The position numbers were made by a program, and so were the translations under genes. Shown piece after piece: positions 1-9,118 of a DNA stretch of 60,110 nucleotides; the stretch's first letter is position 1; each line of letters starts with the position of its first letter. Source of the stretch: DATACN01 sp038215095 (GTDB taxonomy: Bacteria > Actinomycetota > Thermoleophilia > Solirubrobacterales > Thermoleophilaceae); contig JBBQRG010000006.1 in the NCBI GenBank assembly GCA_038215095.1, forward strand, positions 1-60,110. The letters are read 5' to 3'. The notes below the pieces were generated by a model, which had not been told where the DNA came from, made no database searches, and worked only from the letters and a program-made list of their open reading frames with translations.

Positions 1-146
1 TCGAGGGCTGCCGCCTGCGGATCGCGCGCTGGATCTTGCGGCCCGGGCGCGGCTGGGAGCTGCAGGAGGCGCCCGTCATGCTGCCGGCCGCCCGCTTCGC
101 TCAGGCTCTGGCGTCAGGCGCCGCCGCCGGCTCGCGACCCGCCTGA
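1..146 (+). CDS. 3' end of an unidentified protein (partial)
   Basis: An open frame runs from the window edge to a TGA at 144-146, giving the last 47 or so residues of a protein. The visible tail is Arg/Ala-rich with one Cys and two Trp and shows no motif I recognise. It ends one base before the GTG of the nuclease gene that follows, so the two are probably in one operon. Codon bias (G/C third positions) fits real coding sequence. Function unknown. Confidence 0.5.
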   Translation, partial: EGCRLRIARWILRPGRGWELQEAPVMLPAARFAQALASGAAAGSRPA

Positions 147-147
147 G

Positions 148-3054
148 GTGCCGCTCACGCTCGTCACCGGGCCCGCCAACTCGGCCAAGGCCGGGGAGGT
201 GCTGGGCGGCCTGAGGGCGCGGCTCGACGACGAGCCGATTCTCGTGGTGCCCGCCTTCCAGGACGTCGAGCACGCCCAGCGCGAGCTGGCCGAGCGCGGC
301 GCGGTGTTCGGCGCCGAGGTGCTCGTGTTCGACCGTCTCTTTCGCCTGATCGCCGAGCGCACCGGCTATGGCGAGCGGGTGGCGTCGCGCTTCCAGCGCG
401 AGCTGATCGTGGAGGAGGCCGTGCGCGGCGCCCGCCTCGAGGCGCTCGCCGAGTCGGCCGCCCAGCCCGGCTTCGCCCGCGCCGCCGCGCGCTTCGTGGC
501 GGAGCTCGAGCGGTCGATGGTCGACCCGGCCCGCTTCACCCAGGCGCTGCGGCAGTGGGCGGGGGACGGGCCGCGGCGGGCCTACGCGGACGAGATCGCG
601 GCCATCTACCGGCGCTACCGCGACGGGCTCGAGAGCGCGGGCCTGGCCGACCGCGAGCTGTTCGCGTGGAGGGCGCTGGACGCGCTGCGGCTCGACCCGC
701 TGAGCTGGGGCGCCACCCCCGTTTACGTGTACGGCTTCGACGACTTCACGCCGCTCGAGCTGGACGCGCTCGAGACGCTGTCGGGGCGCTGCGAGGCCAG
801 GGTCACCGTCTCGCTCCCGTTCGAGGCCGGGCGGATCGCCTTCCGGGCGGTGGCCGGCACACACGAGCGGCTCTCGGAGCTCGCCACCGAGCGGATCGAG
901 TTGGAGCCGGTCTCGGACCACTACGCCGGCGGCTCGCGCGACGCGCTGCACGGCGTCGAGCGCGGCCTGTTCGAGGACGGCGCACCGGGCGGGCTGGTGG
1001 CCGGAGACGCCGTACGGCTGCACTCGGCCGGCGGCGAGCGCGCCGAGATCGAGCTGGCCGCCGCGCGCATCCTCTCGCTGCTGCGCGAGGGCACCCGGGC
1101 GGGCGACGTGGCGCTGGTGCTGCGAAAGCCCTCTGCCTACGCCTCGCTGATCGAGCAGGTCTTCGGCGCCTACGGCATCCCGTACTCGATCGACCGTCAG
1201 GTGAAGCTCGCCCACACGGGCCTCGGCCGGGGGTTGCTCGCGCTCGTGCGCTGCGCGGTGCTCGAGGGCGGCTCCGAGGACCTCCTGGCCTGGCTGCGCG
1301 CGCCCGGCAAGCTCGAGCAGCCGGCGCGGGCGGACCGGCTGGAGGCCGAGGCCAGGCGGGAAGGGGCCGGCTCGGCTCGGGCGGTGCGCGAGCTGTGGGA
1401 GCGCGACCGCTGGCCGCTCGAGGAGCTCGACCGGCTGGCCGCGGCGCGCACCACGGCCGACTTCGTCGCGGAGCTCGACCATCAGCTCCAGCGGGTCTTC
1501 GCCGCGCCCCACCGGCGCCAGGCGCCGATCTTCGACGACGCCCAGCTGGACGACGTGAAGGCCTTCAACGCGGCCCACAACGCGCTGCGCGGGCTGCATG
1601 CCGTGCTCAGCGCGGACCCGAGCGTGGCGATCGACCGCCAGCGGGTGCACGACACGCTCGCCGAGCTGCGCGTGTACCTCGGCGAGAACCCGCAGCCCGA
1701 CCGCGTGCAGGTGGCCGACCCGGGCGCGATCAGAGCGCGCCGCTTCGAGGCCGTCTTCGCCTGCGGCCTCCAGGAGGGCGAGTTCCCGGGCGGGTCGTCG
1801 CCGGAGCCGTTCCTGCCGGATGACGACCGCCGCCGGATCGCCGAGGCGTCCGGCCTGCGGCTGCCGCTCCGGGAGGACCGGCTCGATCGCGAGCGCTACC
1901 TGTTCTACGTCTGCGCCTCGCGGGCCGAGCGCCTGCTGGTGCTGAGCTCGCGCTACTGCGACGAGGAGGGCAACCCGCAGTCGCCCTCGTTCTTCGTTGA
2001 CGACGTGCGCGACCTGTTCGAGGAGCTGCCCGAGGAGCGCCGCTCGCTGTCCGAGGTCACCTGGTCGCCCGACGACGCCCCCACGGCAGCCGAGTGGGAT
2101 CGCGCGCTGGCGCTGCGCGGCCCGCGCCACGAGGAGCCCCAGCCCGGCACGCTCACCGCCGGGCCGCTGCTGGAGCTGCTCGCAGAGCGGCGCGCGGTGT
2201 CGGCCAGCGCGCTCGAGCACTTCGCCGACTGCCCCGTGAAGTGGCTGGTGGAGGACCTGCTGCGCCCGCTCCAGCTCGAGCCGGATCCCGAGCAGATGGT
2301 GCGCGGCAGCTACGCCCACGCGGTGCTCGAGCGCACCTACACGCGGCTGCGGGCCGAGACCGGCAGCCGCCGGGTCACGCCCGACAACCTCGTGGCGGCC
2401 GAGCGCATAGCGCTCGACGAGCTGCGCGCAGCGCGTGAGGAGTTCCGCATCTCCCCGAAGACGACGCGCATGCGCGCCGCCGTGCGCCGCCTGGAGTTCG
2501 ACCTGGTCAGGTTCCTCCACCACGAGTCCGAGGCCGACGGGCGCTTCGAGCCCGATCACCTGGAGCTCTCCTTCGGCGGCGACGGCCAGGAGCCGGTCGA
2601 GGTGGCCGACGGCGTCGGGGTGCGCGGGAAGATCGACCGCGTGGACGTGTGGGACGGCCACGCCCTCGTGCGCGACTACAAGAGCGGCAAGTCCGCCGAC
2701 AGCTACAAGGTCGCGAGCTGGGAGGGCAAGAACCGCTTCCAGGCGGCGCTCTACATGCTGGTGGTGGAGCGGCTGCTCGAGCTCCGCGCGGCCGGCGGCG
2801 TCTACGTGCCGCTCGGGGGCGGCGAGCGGCGCCCCCGCGGCATGGTGGCGGCCGAGCTGCCGGAGCTTGGCAGCGACTTCTACGACAACGACCGGCTCGA
2901 CCGGGACGCCTTCGAGCAGCAGCTCCAGTGGGCCCGGGACCGGATCTCCGAGACCGCCGGGCGCATGCGCCGCGGCGAGCTGTGCAGCTCCCCCGACACC
3001 TGCGCCTGGAACGGCGGCTGCTCCTATCCCTCGATCTGCAGGACGGAGTCGTGA
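148..3054 (+). CDS. AddB-like PD-(D/E)XK nuclease subunit
   Basis: A 968-residue protein resembling AddB, the non-motor subunit of AddAB-type double-strand-break resection complexes. The N-terminus has a degenerate P-loop (GPANSAK, about residue 8), so ATP hydrolysis is doubtful. The C-terminal RecB-family nuclease core is visible as RDYKSGK near residue 842. One Cys near residue 694 (FADCPVKW) and three near 946-964 (spacing C-x5-C-x5-C-x5-C) match the iron-sulfur staple of AddB nucleases. GTG start one base after the previous stop. The next gene, the helicase, overlaps its stop by 4 nt (GTGA), as expected for subunits of one complex. Family assignment is firm; the exact partner architecture (AddAB or AdnAB type) is inference. 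Confidence 0.85.
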   Translation: MPLTLVTGPANSAKAGEVLGGLRARLDDEPILVVPAFQDVEHAQRELAERGAVFGAEVLVFDRLFRLIAERTGYGERVASRFQRELIVEEAVRGARLEALAESAAQPGFARAAARFVAELERSMVDPARFTQALRQWAGDGPRRAYADEIAAIYRRYRDGLESAGLADRELFAWRALDALRLDPLSWGATPVYVYGFDDFTPLELDALETLSGRCEARVTVSLPFEAGRIAFRAVAGTHERLSELATERIELEPVSDHYAGGSRDALHGVERGLFEDGAPGGLVAGDAVRLHSAGGERAEIELAAARILSLLREGTRAGDVALVLRKPSAYASLIEQVFGAYGIPYSIDRQVKLAHTGLGRGLLALVRCAVLEGGSEDLLAWLRAPGKLEQPARADRLEAEARREGAGSARAVRELWERDRWPLEELDRLAAARTTADFVAELDHQLQRVFAAPHRRQAPIFDDAQLDDVKAFNAAHNALRGLHAVLSADPSVAIDRQRVHDTLAELRVYLGENPQPDRVQVADPGAIRARRFEAVFACGLQEGEFPGGSSPEPFLPDDDRRRIAEASGLRLPLREDRLDRERYLFYVCASRAERLLVLSSRYCDEEGNPQSPSFFVDDVRDLFEELPEERRSLSEVTWSPDDAPTAAEWDRALALRGPRHEEPQPGTLTAGPLLELLAERRAVSASALEHFADCPVKWLVEDLLRPLQLEPDPEQMVRGSYAHAVLERTYTRLRAETGSRRVTPDNLVAAERIALDELRAAREEFRISPKTTRMRAAVRRLEFDLVRFLHHESEADGRFEPDHLELSFGGDGQEPVEVADGVGVRGKIDRVDVWDGHALVRDYKSGKSADSYKVASWEGKNRFQAALYMLVVERLLELRAAGGVYVPLGGGERRPRGMVAAELPELGSDFYDNDRLDRDAFEQQLQWARDRISETAGRMRRGELCSSPDTCAWNGGCSYPSICRTES

Positions 3055-6000
3055 GCGAGCGGCCCGACTTCACGCCCGAGCAGCTCGCCGCGATCGAGCG
3101 CCGCGACGGCTCGCTGCTCGTGAGGGCGGGGGCGGGCACGGGCAAGACGTCCGTGCTGGTGGAGCGCTTCGTGCGCGCCGTGCTCGAGGACGGCGAGCCG
3201 GTCGAGTCGATCCTCGCGATCACCTTTACCGAGAAGGCGGCGGCGGAGATGCGCACGCGCGTGCGCCGGCGCTTCGTGGAGCTGGGCCGGCGCGACGAGG
3301 CGCGCGACTCCGAGGGCGCCTGGATCTCGACGATCCACGGCTTCTGCTCGCGGGTCCTGCGCGCGCACTCGCTCAGCGCCGGCATCGACCCCGACTACCG
3401 GGTGCTCGACGCGCTCGAGGCGGAGCGCGTGGCGCTCGAGGCCTTCGACCGCGCGCTGGCCGACTTCCTCGGCCAGGGCGAGGATCCAGAGCGGCTCGAG
3501 ATGGCCGCGGCCTACTCCACGGACACGCTGCGCGAGATGGTCCGCGCGGCCTACTCGCTGCTGCGCAGCCGCGGCCAGCGCCGCCCTCGGCTCGAGCTCG
3601 CGTCCCAGCCGCGAGCGGCGGGCCAGCACGAGCGGCTGGCGGCGGCCTCCACGGCGGCGCTGGCCGAGCTGGGCGGTGAGAGTGGCGCCAAGGTCGCGTC
3701 GGCCATCGACCGGCTCGAGCGCTGCGGCGCGGCGCTGAAGCGGCTGGCCGACGGCCAGCTGGCGGATCCGGCCGAGCTCGGCTCCCTGAAGGTGGCGGGC
3801 GGCGCCAAGGCGCTCGCCACGCCGCCGCTCGACGAGTACCGGCAGGCGCTGGCCGACTACTCGGAGCTCTGCACGGCGCAGCGCCAGTACCTCTCCCACA
3901 ACCTCCTGCGGGTGCTGCTGGAGCTGTTCGGCGATCATCACGAGAGGCTCAAGCGCGAGCGCTCCGGGCTCGACTTCGAGGACCTCGAGCTCGTGACCCG
4001 CGACCTGCTGAAGGGGGACCCGGGCATCCGGGAGGCCTGGGCCGGACGCTTCAGCCACGTGCTGGTGGACGAGTTCCAGGACACGAACCCGCTCCAGAAC
4101 GAGCTGCTCGGGCTGCTGGCCACGGACAACCTGTTCCGGGTCGGCGACGAGAACCAGTCGATCTACGGCTTCCGCAACGCCGACGTTCGCGTGTTCCGCG
4201 AGCACCACGAGGCGGCACGCGAGGCCGGCCGGGCGGAGAGCGTGACGGTGAACTTCCGCAGCCGCGGCGAGGTGCTCGACGCGATCGGCCTCACCTTCTC
4301 GCGGCTGTGGGGGGAGGCCTACGAGCCGCTGCGCGAACGGTCCGGGGCGCGGGACGAGCCGCCGCGCGCCGACCCGAGCGTGGAGCTGCTCGTGGTGGAC
4401 CGGAACAAGGCCCGCTGGGACGAGCGCTTCGGCGACGAGGAGGAGCCCTTCGGCGCGGGCATGCGCTCGGCGACGGCCTGGCGCGCCGCGGAGGCGCGCC
4501 TGCTGGCAAAGCGCATCGAGGAGCTCACCGTGAAGGGCCCGTTCGAGCCGCGCGACGTGGTGCTGCTGATGCGGGCCACGACCCATATGAGCTTCTACGA
4601 GCGCGCCCTCGAGGAGCGCGGGATCCCGACTCACGTGGTCGGCGGCCGCGGCTACTGGAGCCAGCAGCAGGTCGCCGACCTGCGCAACTGGCTCGCGGCG
4701 CTCGCCAACCCGCTCGACGAGCTCGCGCTCTACTCCGTGCTCGCCTCCCCGCTCGTGGGTGCCTCGATCGACGCGGTGGCGCTGCTGGGCCTGCACGCCC
4801 GCCGATCGAAGCGGGACGCCTGGTGGATCCTGCGCGAGCCCGACGGGCTGATGGAGCTGATGCCCGAGGCCGACCGGCGCCGCGTCGCCCGCTTCGTCGA
4901 GCGCTTCGAGCGCGAGCGCGCCGCGGCGTCGCGTGTGTCGCTCGAGACCCTGATCGACCGGGCCGTGACCGCGACCGGTTACGACGCTCACGTGCTCGCC
5001 CTGCCGGCGGGCGACCGCCGCATGGCCAACGTTCGCAAGCTGATGCGGATGGCGCGCGAGTACGAGGCCGACGAGGGCCGCGACCTGCGCGGCTTCATCG
5101 ACTTCGTGGCCGAGCGCGACCTGATCCAGGACCGCGAGGGGGAGGCCCCGCTCGAGGCGGAGGAGCTCGACGCGGTGAGGCTGATGACCGTGCACCGCGC
5201 CAAGGGCCTCGAGTTCCCGGTGGTGTGCGTGGCGGACCTCGGCAAGACGGGCCGCGAGGACACGGGCTCGCTGCGGATCTCCAGCGACGGGGAGGTGGGC
5301 CTGCGGCTGGCCTCGATGAGCGGCGGCAAGGTGGACACCGCCGAGCTCGAGCGCATCAAGAAGGCGCAGAAGGACGCGGGCGAGGAGGAGGAGCGGCGCA
5401 TCTTCTACGTCGCGGCCACCCGCGCCGAGGAGCACCTGATCCTGAGCGGTGCCACCGACCTGGAGACGCGGCCGGCGCCGCAGCCTCTCTGCGAGCCGAT
5501 GGCGTGGGCGTGGCGCGAGCTCTGCCCGGGGCTGCCCACCGAGGGCGCCTCCGGCATCCACGTCGAGCAGTACGAGGGCCGCGACGTGAAGGTGCGCTGG
5601 CTGCGCTGCGCGCCCGACACGGTCGACGAGCTGCTGCCGCCGGCCGACCGCGCCCCGGCGCGCCCGGCGCCGGTCGAGTCGAACGGCCACGCCCAGGTGC
5701 CGATGGAGCACGCCGCGCTACCGGCGCCGCGCGCGCTGCCCGTCAGCCGCCTGAGCTACTCCGCGATCGCCGGCTACGAGCGCTGCTCGTACCGCTTCTA
5801 CCTCCAGCGCGCCCTGCGCCTGCCCGGTGGCAGCGCGCTCGAGCCGGGACGCGGAGCGGCCCCGCTCGAGGCCTACGGCGTTGACGTGGCCATCGAGCCG
5901 GAGCCCAGCGACGACGCGGGTCCCGCCGACGAGCCGCGCGCCGCCGACGAGCTGAGCCCGCTGCTGCGCGGCTCGCTCGTGCACCAGCTGCTCGAGGGGC

Positions 6001-6620
6001 TCGACTTCCGCCGCCCGCGCGTGCCCGCTGAGCAGGAGGTGGCGGAGCTGATCGAGCGAAACGGCGCCGAGGTGCGCCCCGAGGACGTGGCCGACCTGAT
6101 CGACATGGTCGAGCGCTTCACCCGCTCGGAGCTGTGCGGGCGGCTCGCCGGCGCCGGCCGCGTGCGCGCCGAGCTGCCCTTCTCGTTCACCGTGACTCCG
6201 CCGGAGGCGCGCGGGCGCAGCGTGCTGATGAACGGCGTGGTGGACGTTCACGCCGCCGAGCAGGACCGCACGCTGATCGTGGACTACAAGAGCGACCCGC
6301 TCGAGGGCCGCGAGCCGGCGGACCTGGTGACCGAGGGCTACGAGCTCCAGCGCCTGGTCTACGCGCTCGCGGCGCTGCGGTCGGGCGCCGAGTGCGCTGA
6401 GGTCGCCTATGTCCTGCTGGAGCGGCCCGACGAGCCCGTGCTCGCCGAGTACGCGGCGGGGGACGCCGAGCGCCTGGAGCGCGAGCTGCTCGGCCTCGCT
6501 CAGGGAATCGTGGCGGGTCATTTCGAGCCCACTCCGGAGCCGCACCGCGAGCTCTGCGCCGGCTGTCCCGGGCAGCCCGCGCTCTGCAGTTGGCCGCCCG
6601 AGCTGACGCTCAGGGGGTGA
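3051..6620 (+). CDS. AddA/UvrD-family helicase-nuclease (RecB-like)
   Basis: A 1189-residue superfamily 1A helicase fused to a nuclease, expected to unwind and resect DNA ends for recombination with the preceding subunit. In order: Walker A AGAGTGKT (about residue 28), motif Ia TFTEKAAAEM, Walker B VDEFQDTN (about 340), motif III GDENQSIYGFR (about 364), motif V VHRAKGLEFP (about 715), motif VI AATRAEEH (about 790), then a RecB nuclease core VDYKSDP (about 1078). Cysteines at GYERCSYRF and in CAGCPGQPALC at the extreme C-terminus suggest a second Fe-S-type staple, unusual for AddA of Firmicutes and closer to AdnAB. I take GTG 3051 as start because it forms a GTGA overlap and lies 25 residues before Walker A; longer readings run through the upstream gene. 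Confidence 0.9.
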   Translation: MSERPDFTPEQLAAIERRDGSLLVRAGAGTGKTSVLVERFVRAVLEDGEPVESILAITFTEKAAAEMRTRVRRRFVELGRRDEARDSEGAWISTIHGFCSRVLRAHSLSAGIDPDYRVLDALEAERVALEAFDRALADFLGQGEDPERLEMAAAYSTDTLREMVRAAYSLLRSRGQRRPRLELASQPRAAGQHERLAAASTAALAELGGESGAKVASAIDRLERCGAALKRLADGQLADPAELGSLKVAGGAKALATPPLDEYRQALADYSELCTAQRQYLSHNLLRVLLELFGDHHERLKRERSGLDFEDLELVTRDLLKGDPGIREAWAGRFSHVLVDEFQDTNPLQNELLGLLATDNLFRVGDENQSIYGFRNADVRVFREHHEAAREAGRAESVTVNFRSRGEVLDAIGLTFSRLWGEAYEPLRERSGARDEPPRADPSVELLVVDRNKARWDERFGDEEEPFGAGMRSATAWRAAEARLLAKRIEELTVKGPFEPRDVVLLMRATTHMSFYERALEERGIPTHVVGGRGYWSQQQVADLRNWLAALANPLDELALYSVLASPLVGASIDAVALLGLHARRSKRDAWWILREPDGLMELMPEADRRRVARFVERFERERAAASRVSLETLIDRAVTATGYDAHVLALPAGDRRMANVRKLMRMAREYEADEGRDLRGFIDFVAERDLIQDREGEAPLEAEELDAVRLMTVHRAKGLEFPVVCVADLGKTGREDTGSLRISSDGEVGLRLASMSGGKVDTAELERIKKAQKDAGEEEERRIFYVAATRAEEHLILSGATDLETRPAPQPLCEPMAWAWRELCPGLPTEGASGIHVEQYEGRDVKVRWLRCAPDTVDELLPPADRAPARPAPVESNGHAQVPMEHAALPAPRALPVSRLSYSAIAGYERCSYRFYLQRALRLPGGSALEPGRGAAPLEAYGVDVAIEPEPSDDAGPADEPRAADELSPLLRGSLVHQLLEGLDFRRPRVPAEQEVAELIERNGAEVRPEDVADLIDMVERFTRSELCGRLAGAGRVRAELPFSFTVTPPEARGRSVLMNGVVDVHAAEQDRTLIVDYKSDPLEGREPADLVTEGYELQRLVYALAALRSGAECAEVAYVLLERPDEPVLAEYAAGDAERLERELLGLAQGIVAGHFEPTPEPHRELCAGCPGQPALCSWPPELTLRG

Positions 6621-6672
6621 AGGCCGCGTGAACACTCCCTTTCCGTCGGGGGGCGGCCCTACATTCCGCCCC

Positions 6673-7128
6673 ATGCCACTTTGCTTCATCGACCCGCAGG
6701 AAGCCATCAGGGTCGTCGCCGAGAGCGTCGGCCGAGAAGCTCGCCGCCAGCTGTTGGGGGAGGTGGTGCGCGCCTGGGTCGACGAGATCCCCGACGACGA
6801 GCTCGACGTGCACTACGCCAAGGCGGTGGAGGAGCTCGACGACGACGATCTCTCGATGCTCGCCGCGTGGCACGCCTCGCTCGAGATCGGCCAGCCGATC
6901 GCGAACAAGGACTTCCTGCTGAGGGCGTTCGCACGGCTGGGCGAGCACCGCCGCGAGGCGCTGCGAATCGCCGCCGGCTTCAAGGGCGACGACGCTTTCG
7001 AGGCCGGCGTCTCCGAGGAGCAGGCGCTCGACACCGTGCTGCCCTGGCTCTCGGCCGAGCGCACCATGGAGCTCGCGGCGGAAGCCGTCGATCTCTACTG
7101 CTGGGACAGATTGGGAAGCGACAACTAG
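6673..7128 (+). CDS. Hypothetical protein, acidic, all-helical
   Basis: A 151-residue acidic protein without signal peptide or membrane segment, and no family I can name. Predicted helices are regular, with a run of acidic residues (LDDDDLS) around residue 60. I prefer ATG 6673 to the GTG at 6628: a TACATT hexamer at 6660-6665 sits 7 nt before it, the arrangement seen at many starts in this window and typical of leaderless transcripts, and the extra 15 residues of the longer form look like promoter read-through. The gene overlaps the thermonuclease gene downstream by about 28 nt. Confidence 0.7.
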   Translation: MPLCFIDPQEAIRVVAESVGREARRQLLGEVVRAWVDEIPDDELDVHYAKAVEELDDDDLSMLAAWHASLEIGQPIANKDFLLRAFARLGEHRREALRIAAGFKGDDAFEAGVSEEQALDTVLPWLSAERTMELAAEAVDLYCWDRLGSDN

Positions 7129-7583
7129 CGGCCCTCCTCGCGCTCGCCGCGCTGGCGGCGGGCTGCGGGACCGGGGCGGCTGGTGATGCGACGACCGCAC
7201 GTGTCGTGCGGGTGGTCGACGGCGACACCGTCGTGCTGTCCGGCGTCGGGAAGGTGCGGCTGATCGGGATCGACACGCCCGAGGTGTACGGGGGTCAGGA
7301 GTGCTTCGGGCGGCAGGCCTCGGCCTACGCGGAGCGTGTGCTCGCGCCCGGCACGAAGGTGCGCTACCGGATCGGCGTCGAGTCGCGCGACCGCTACGGG
7401 CGGGCGCTCGCCTACGTGTACCTCGAGGACGGGCGCATGTTCAACGAGATGCTCGCCTCCGACGGCTACGCCACGCCGCTCACGATCCCGCCCAACGACG
7501 AGTTCGCCGGCCGCTTCGTGGCGGACGCACGCCAGGCCCGCCACGCGCAGCGCGGGCTCTGGCGCGCGTGCTCGCGCAGCTGA
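7101..7583 (+). CDS. Lipoprotein thermonuclease (SNase-like)
   Basis: A staphylococcal-nuclease-fold phosphodiesterase, probably cleaving extracellular DNA/RNA while anchored to the membrane. The mature part shows VVDGDTV, RLIGIDTPE (catalytic Arg and the Asp/Glu pair) and DRYGRALAYVY (second catalytic Arg). It is preceded by a lipoprotein signal: KRQ, a Leu/Ala core and the lipobox LAAGC. No ATG, GTG or TTG lies in frame before the signal peptide. The possible starts are CTG (7098 or 7101) or ATT (7110), all inside the end of the upstream gene; I give CTG 7101. Its stop abuts the stop of the convergent MFS gene with no gap. Function is confident, start is not. Confidence 0.8.
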   Translation: MGQIGKRQLAALLALAALAAGCGTGAAGDATTARVVRVVDGDTVVLSGVGKVRLIGIDTPEVYGGQECFGRQASAYAERVLAPGTKVRYRIGVESRDRYGRALAYVYLEDGRMFNEMLASDGYATPLTIPPNDEFAGRFVADARQARHAQRGLWRACSRS

Positions 7584-9047
7584 TCAGGCGGCGGAGACCG
7601 AGGCGGCGTCGGCGCCCACGTGGGCGCGCGAGTCGCCCGTGCGGATCAGGAGCCAGGCGGCCAGCGCGCCGACCAGCGCGAAGCCGGCGCCCACCATGAA
7701 GGCGTCCTGGAAGCCCGACGTGAGAGCAGCGGGCAGGGCGGACTTCGCCCCGCGCGCAGCCGTCATTGCGTTGTCGGTCGTTCCCGTAGCCACGGCGGCC
7801 AGGATCGCCAGGCCCAGTGCTCCGCCCACCTGCTGGGAGGTGTTGATCAGCCCGCTGGCCAGACCGGAGTCCTCGCCGCTCACGCCGGCCACGGCCGCGA
7901 TCGTCACGGGGACGAAGGCGAAGCCCAGCCCGGCGCCGGCCACGATCGAGGGGCCGAGCACGTCGCTCACGTACGAGCCGCCCGCGGACACCTGCGAGAA
8001 CCACACGAGCCCGGCCGCCACGAGCAGCATCCCGAAGATCAGCACCGGCTTGAAGCCGACCTTGGTCGAGAGCTGCGAGGCGATGCCGGCGCTGGCGATG
8101 ATCGTCAGCGCCAGCGGCAGGTACGAGAACCCGGCCTTGAGGGCGTCGAAGCCGAGGACCTGCTGCATGTACAGCGAGATGAAGAAGAACATCGAGAACA
8201 GCGAGGCGCCGATCAGGAGCCCGCTGACGTTCGCCCCGGTGAGCGTGCGCGAGTTGAAGATCCGGAAGGGCACGAGCGGCTGCCGGGAGCGCAGCTCGAT
8301 CGCCACGAAGGCAGCCAGCAGCACCGCCGCGAGGGCGAGCAGTGAAAGCGTCTGGGTCGAGCCCCAGCCCGCCTTGTTGGCGTCGACCAGTGCGTAGACC
8401 AGGGTGGAGAGCCCGGCGGTCACGCTCACGGCGCCGAGCACGTCGAAGCTGCTCGTCTCCGCGCCGGAGCGCGACTCCTCGATCAGCCGCGGCGCGACGA
8501 ACGCCGCGATCAGGCCGATCGGCACGTTCACCCACAGCACCCACTCCCAGCCGGCCCACTGGGTCAGCATGCCGCCGGCCAGCACGCCGGCGGCTCCACC
8601 GCTGCCGGCCACGGCGCCCCAGACGCCCAGCGCGCGGTTGCGCTCGGCGCCCTCGGTGAAGGTCGTGGAGAGGATCGAGAGGGCCGCGGGGGAGACGATG
8701 GCGGCGCCCAGGCCCTGGACGGCCCGCGCGACGATCAGCATGCCCTCGGAGTTCGACAGCCCGCCGGCGAGCGAGGCGAGCGCGAACAGCACGAGGCCGG
8801 CGATGAAGATGCGGCGCCTGCCGAGGAAGTCGGCGAGCCGCCCGCCCAGCAGCAGGAAGCCGCCGAAGGTGAGCGTGTAGGCGTTGACCACCCACGCCAG
8901 GTTCGATTGCGAGAAGTGCAGCGCGCGCCCGATCGAGGGCAGTGCGACGTTCACGATCGAGGCGTCGAGCACGACGACGAACTGGGCGGTGGCCAGAAGT
9001 CCGAGGGCGAACCACTTGCGTCGTGCTGCTTCCTGTGCTGGTGTCAT
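7584..9047 (-). CDS. MFS drug exporter, DHA2 (EmrB/QacA) family
   Basis: A 487-residue integral membrane transporter with about 14 hydrophobic segments, expected to export drugs or lipophilic compounds by proton antiport. Motif A of the superfamily is visible as GGRLADFLGRRR near residue 70, and the antiporter-type motif C region as LGVWGAVAGSGGAAG near residue 145. The ATG start at 9047 is 71 bp from a divergent tetR gene, and that gap holds two inverted repeats likely bound by the TetR protein, so induction by a ligand is expected. Substrate unknown. Confidence 0.92.
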   Translation of the reverse strand: MTPAQEAARRKWFALGLLATAQFVVVLDASIVNVALPSIGRALHFSQSNLAWVVNAYTLTFGGFLLLGGRLADFLGRRRIFIAGLVLFALASLAGGLSNSEGMLIVARAVQGLGAAIVSPAALSILSTTFTEGAERNRALGVWGAVAGSGGAAGVLAGGMLTQWAGWEWVLWVNVPIGLIAAFVAPRLIEESRSGAETSSFDVLGAVSVTAGLSTLVYALVDANKAGWGSTQTLSLLALAAVLLAAFVAIELRSRQPLVPFRIFNSRTLTGANVSGLLIGASLFSMFFFISLYMQQVLGFDALKAGFSYLPLALTIIASAGIASQLSTKVGFKPVLIFGMLLVAAGLVWFSQVSAGGSYVSDVLGPSIVAGAGLGFAFVPVTIAAVAGVSGEDSGLASGLINTSQQVGGALGLAILAAVATGTTDNAMTAARGAKSALPAALTSGFQDAFMVGAGFALVGALAAWLLIRTGDSRAHVGADAASVSAA

Positions 9048-9086
9048 TTGTAAACGGCCTCTCCGACGGGTACGCTTTCACAGAAG

Positions 9087-9102
9087 CGGAATTCCGATTC
9101 CG
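9087..9102. promoter_or_regulatory. TetR operator 1 (inverted repeat GGAAT-N4-ATTCC)
   Basis: The inverted repeat GGAAT-TCCG-ATTCC lies at 9088-9101 and extends to CGGAAT...ATTCCG at 9087-9102. It is in the 71-bp gap between the MFS gene and tetR, just upstream of a TATAGG hexamer (9104-9109) that would be the tetR -10. The same arms recur at 9121-9134, with centres 33 bp (about three helical turns) apart. Confidence 0.65.
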
Positions 9103-9118
9103 CTATAGGGAGCAATAT

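Noticed and set aside
76..2661. Very long minus-strand frame opposite the AddB-like gene
   Set aside because: Arg/Leu/Gly-rich composition typical of an antisense shadow in GC-rich DNA; the plus-strand frame has recognisable nuclease motifs. Similar long antisense frames opposite other genes were rejected for the same reason.
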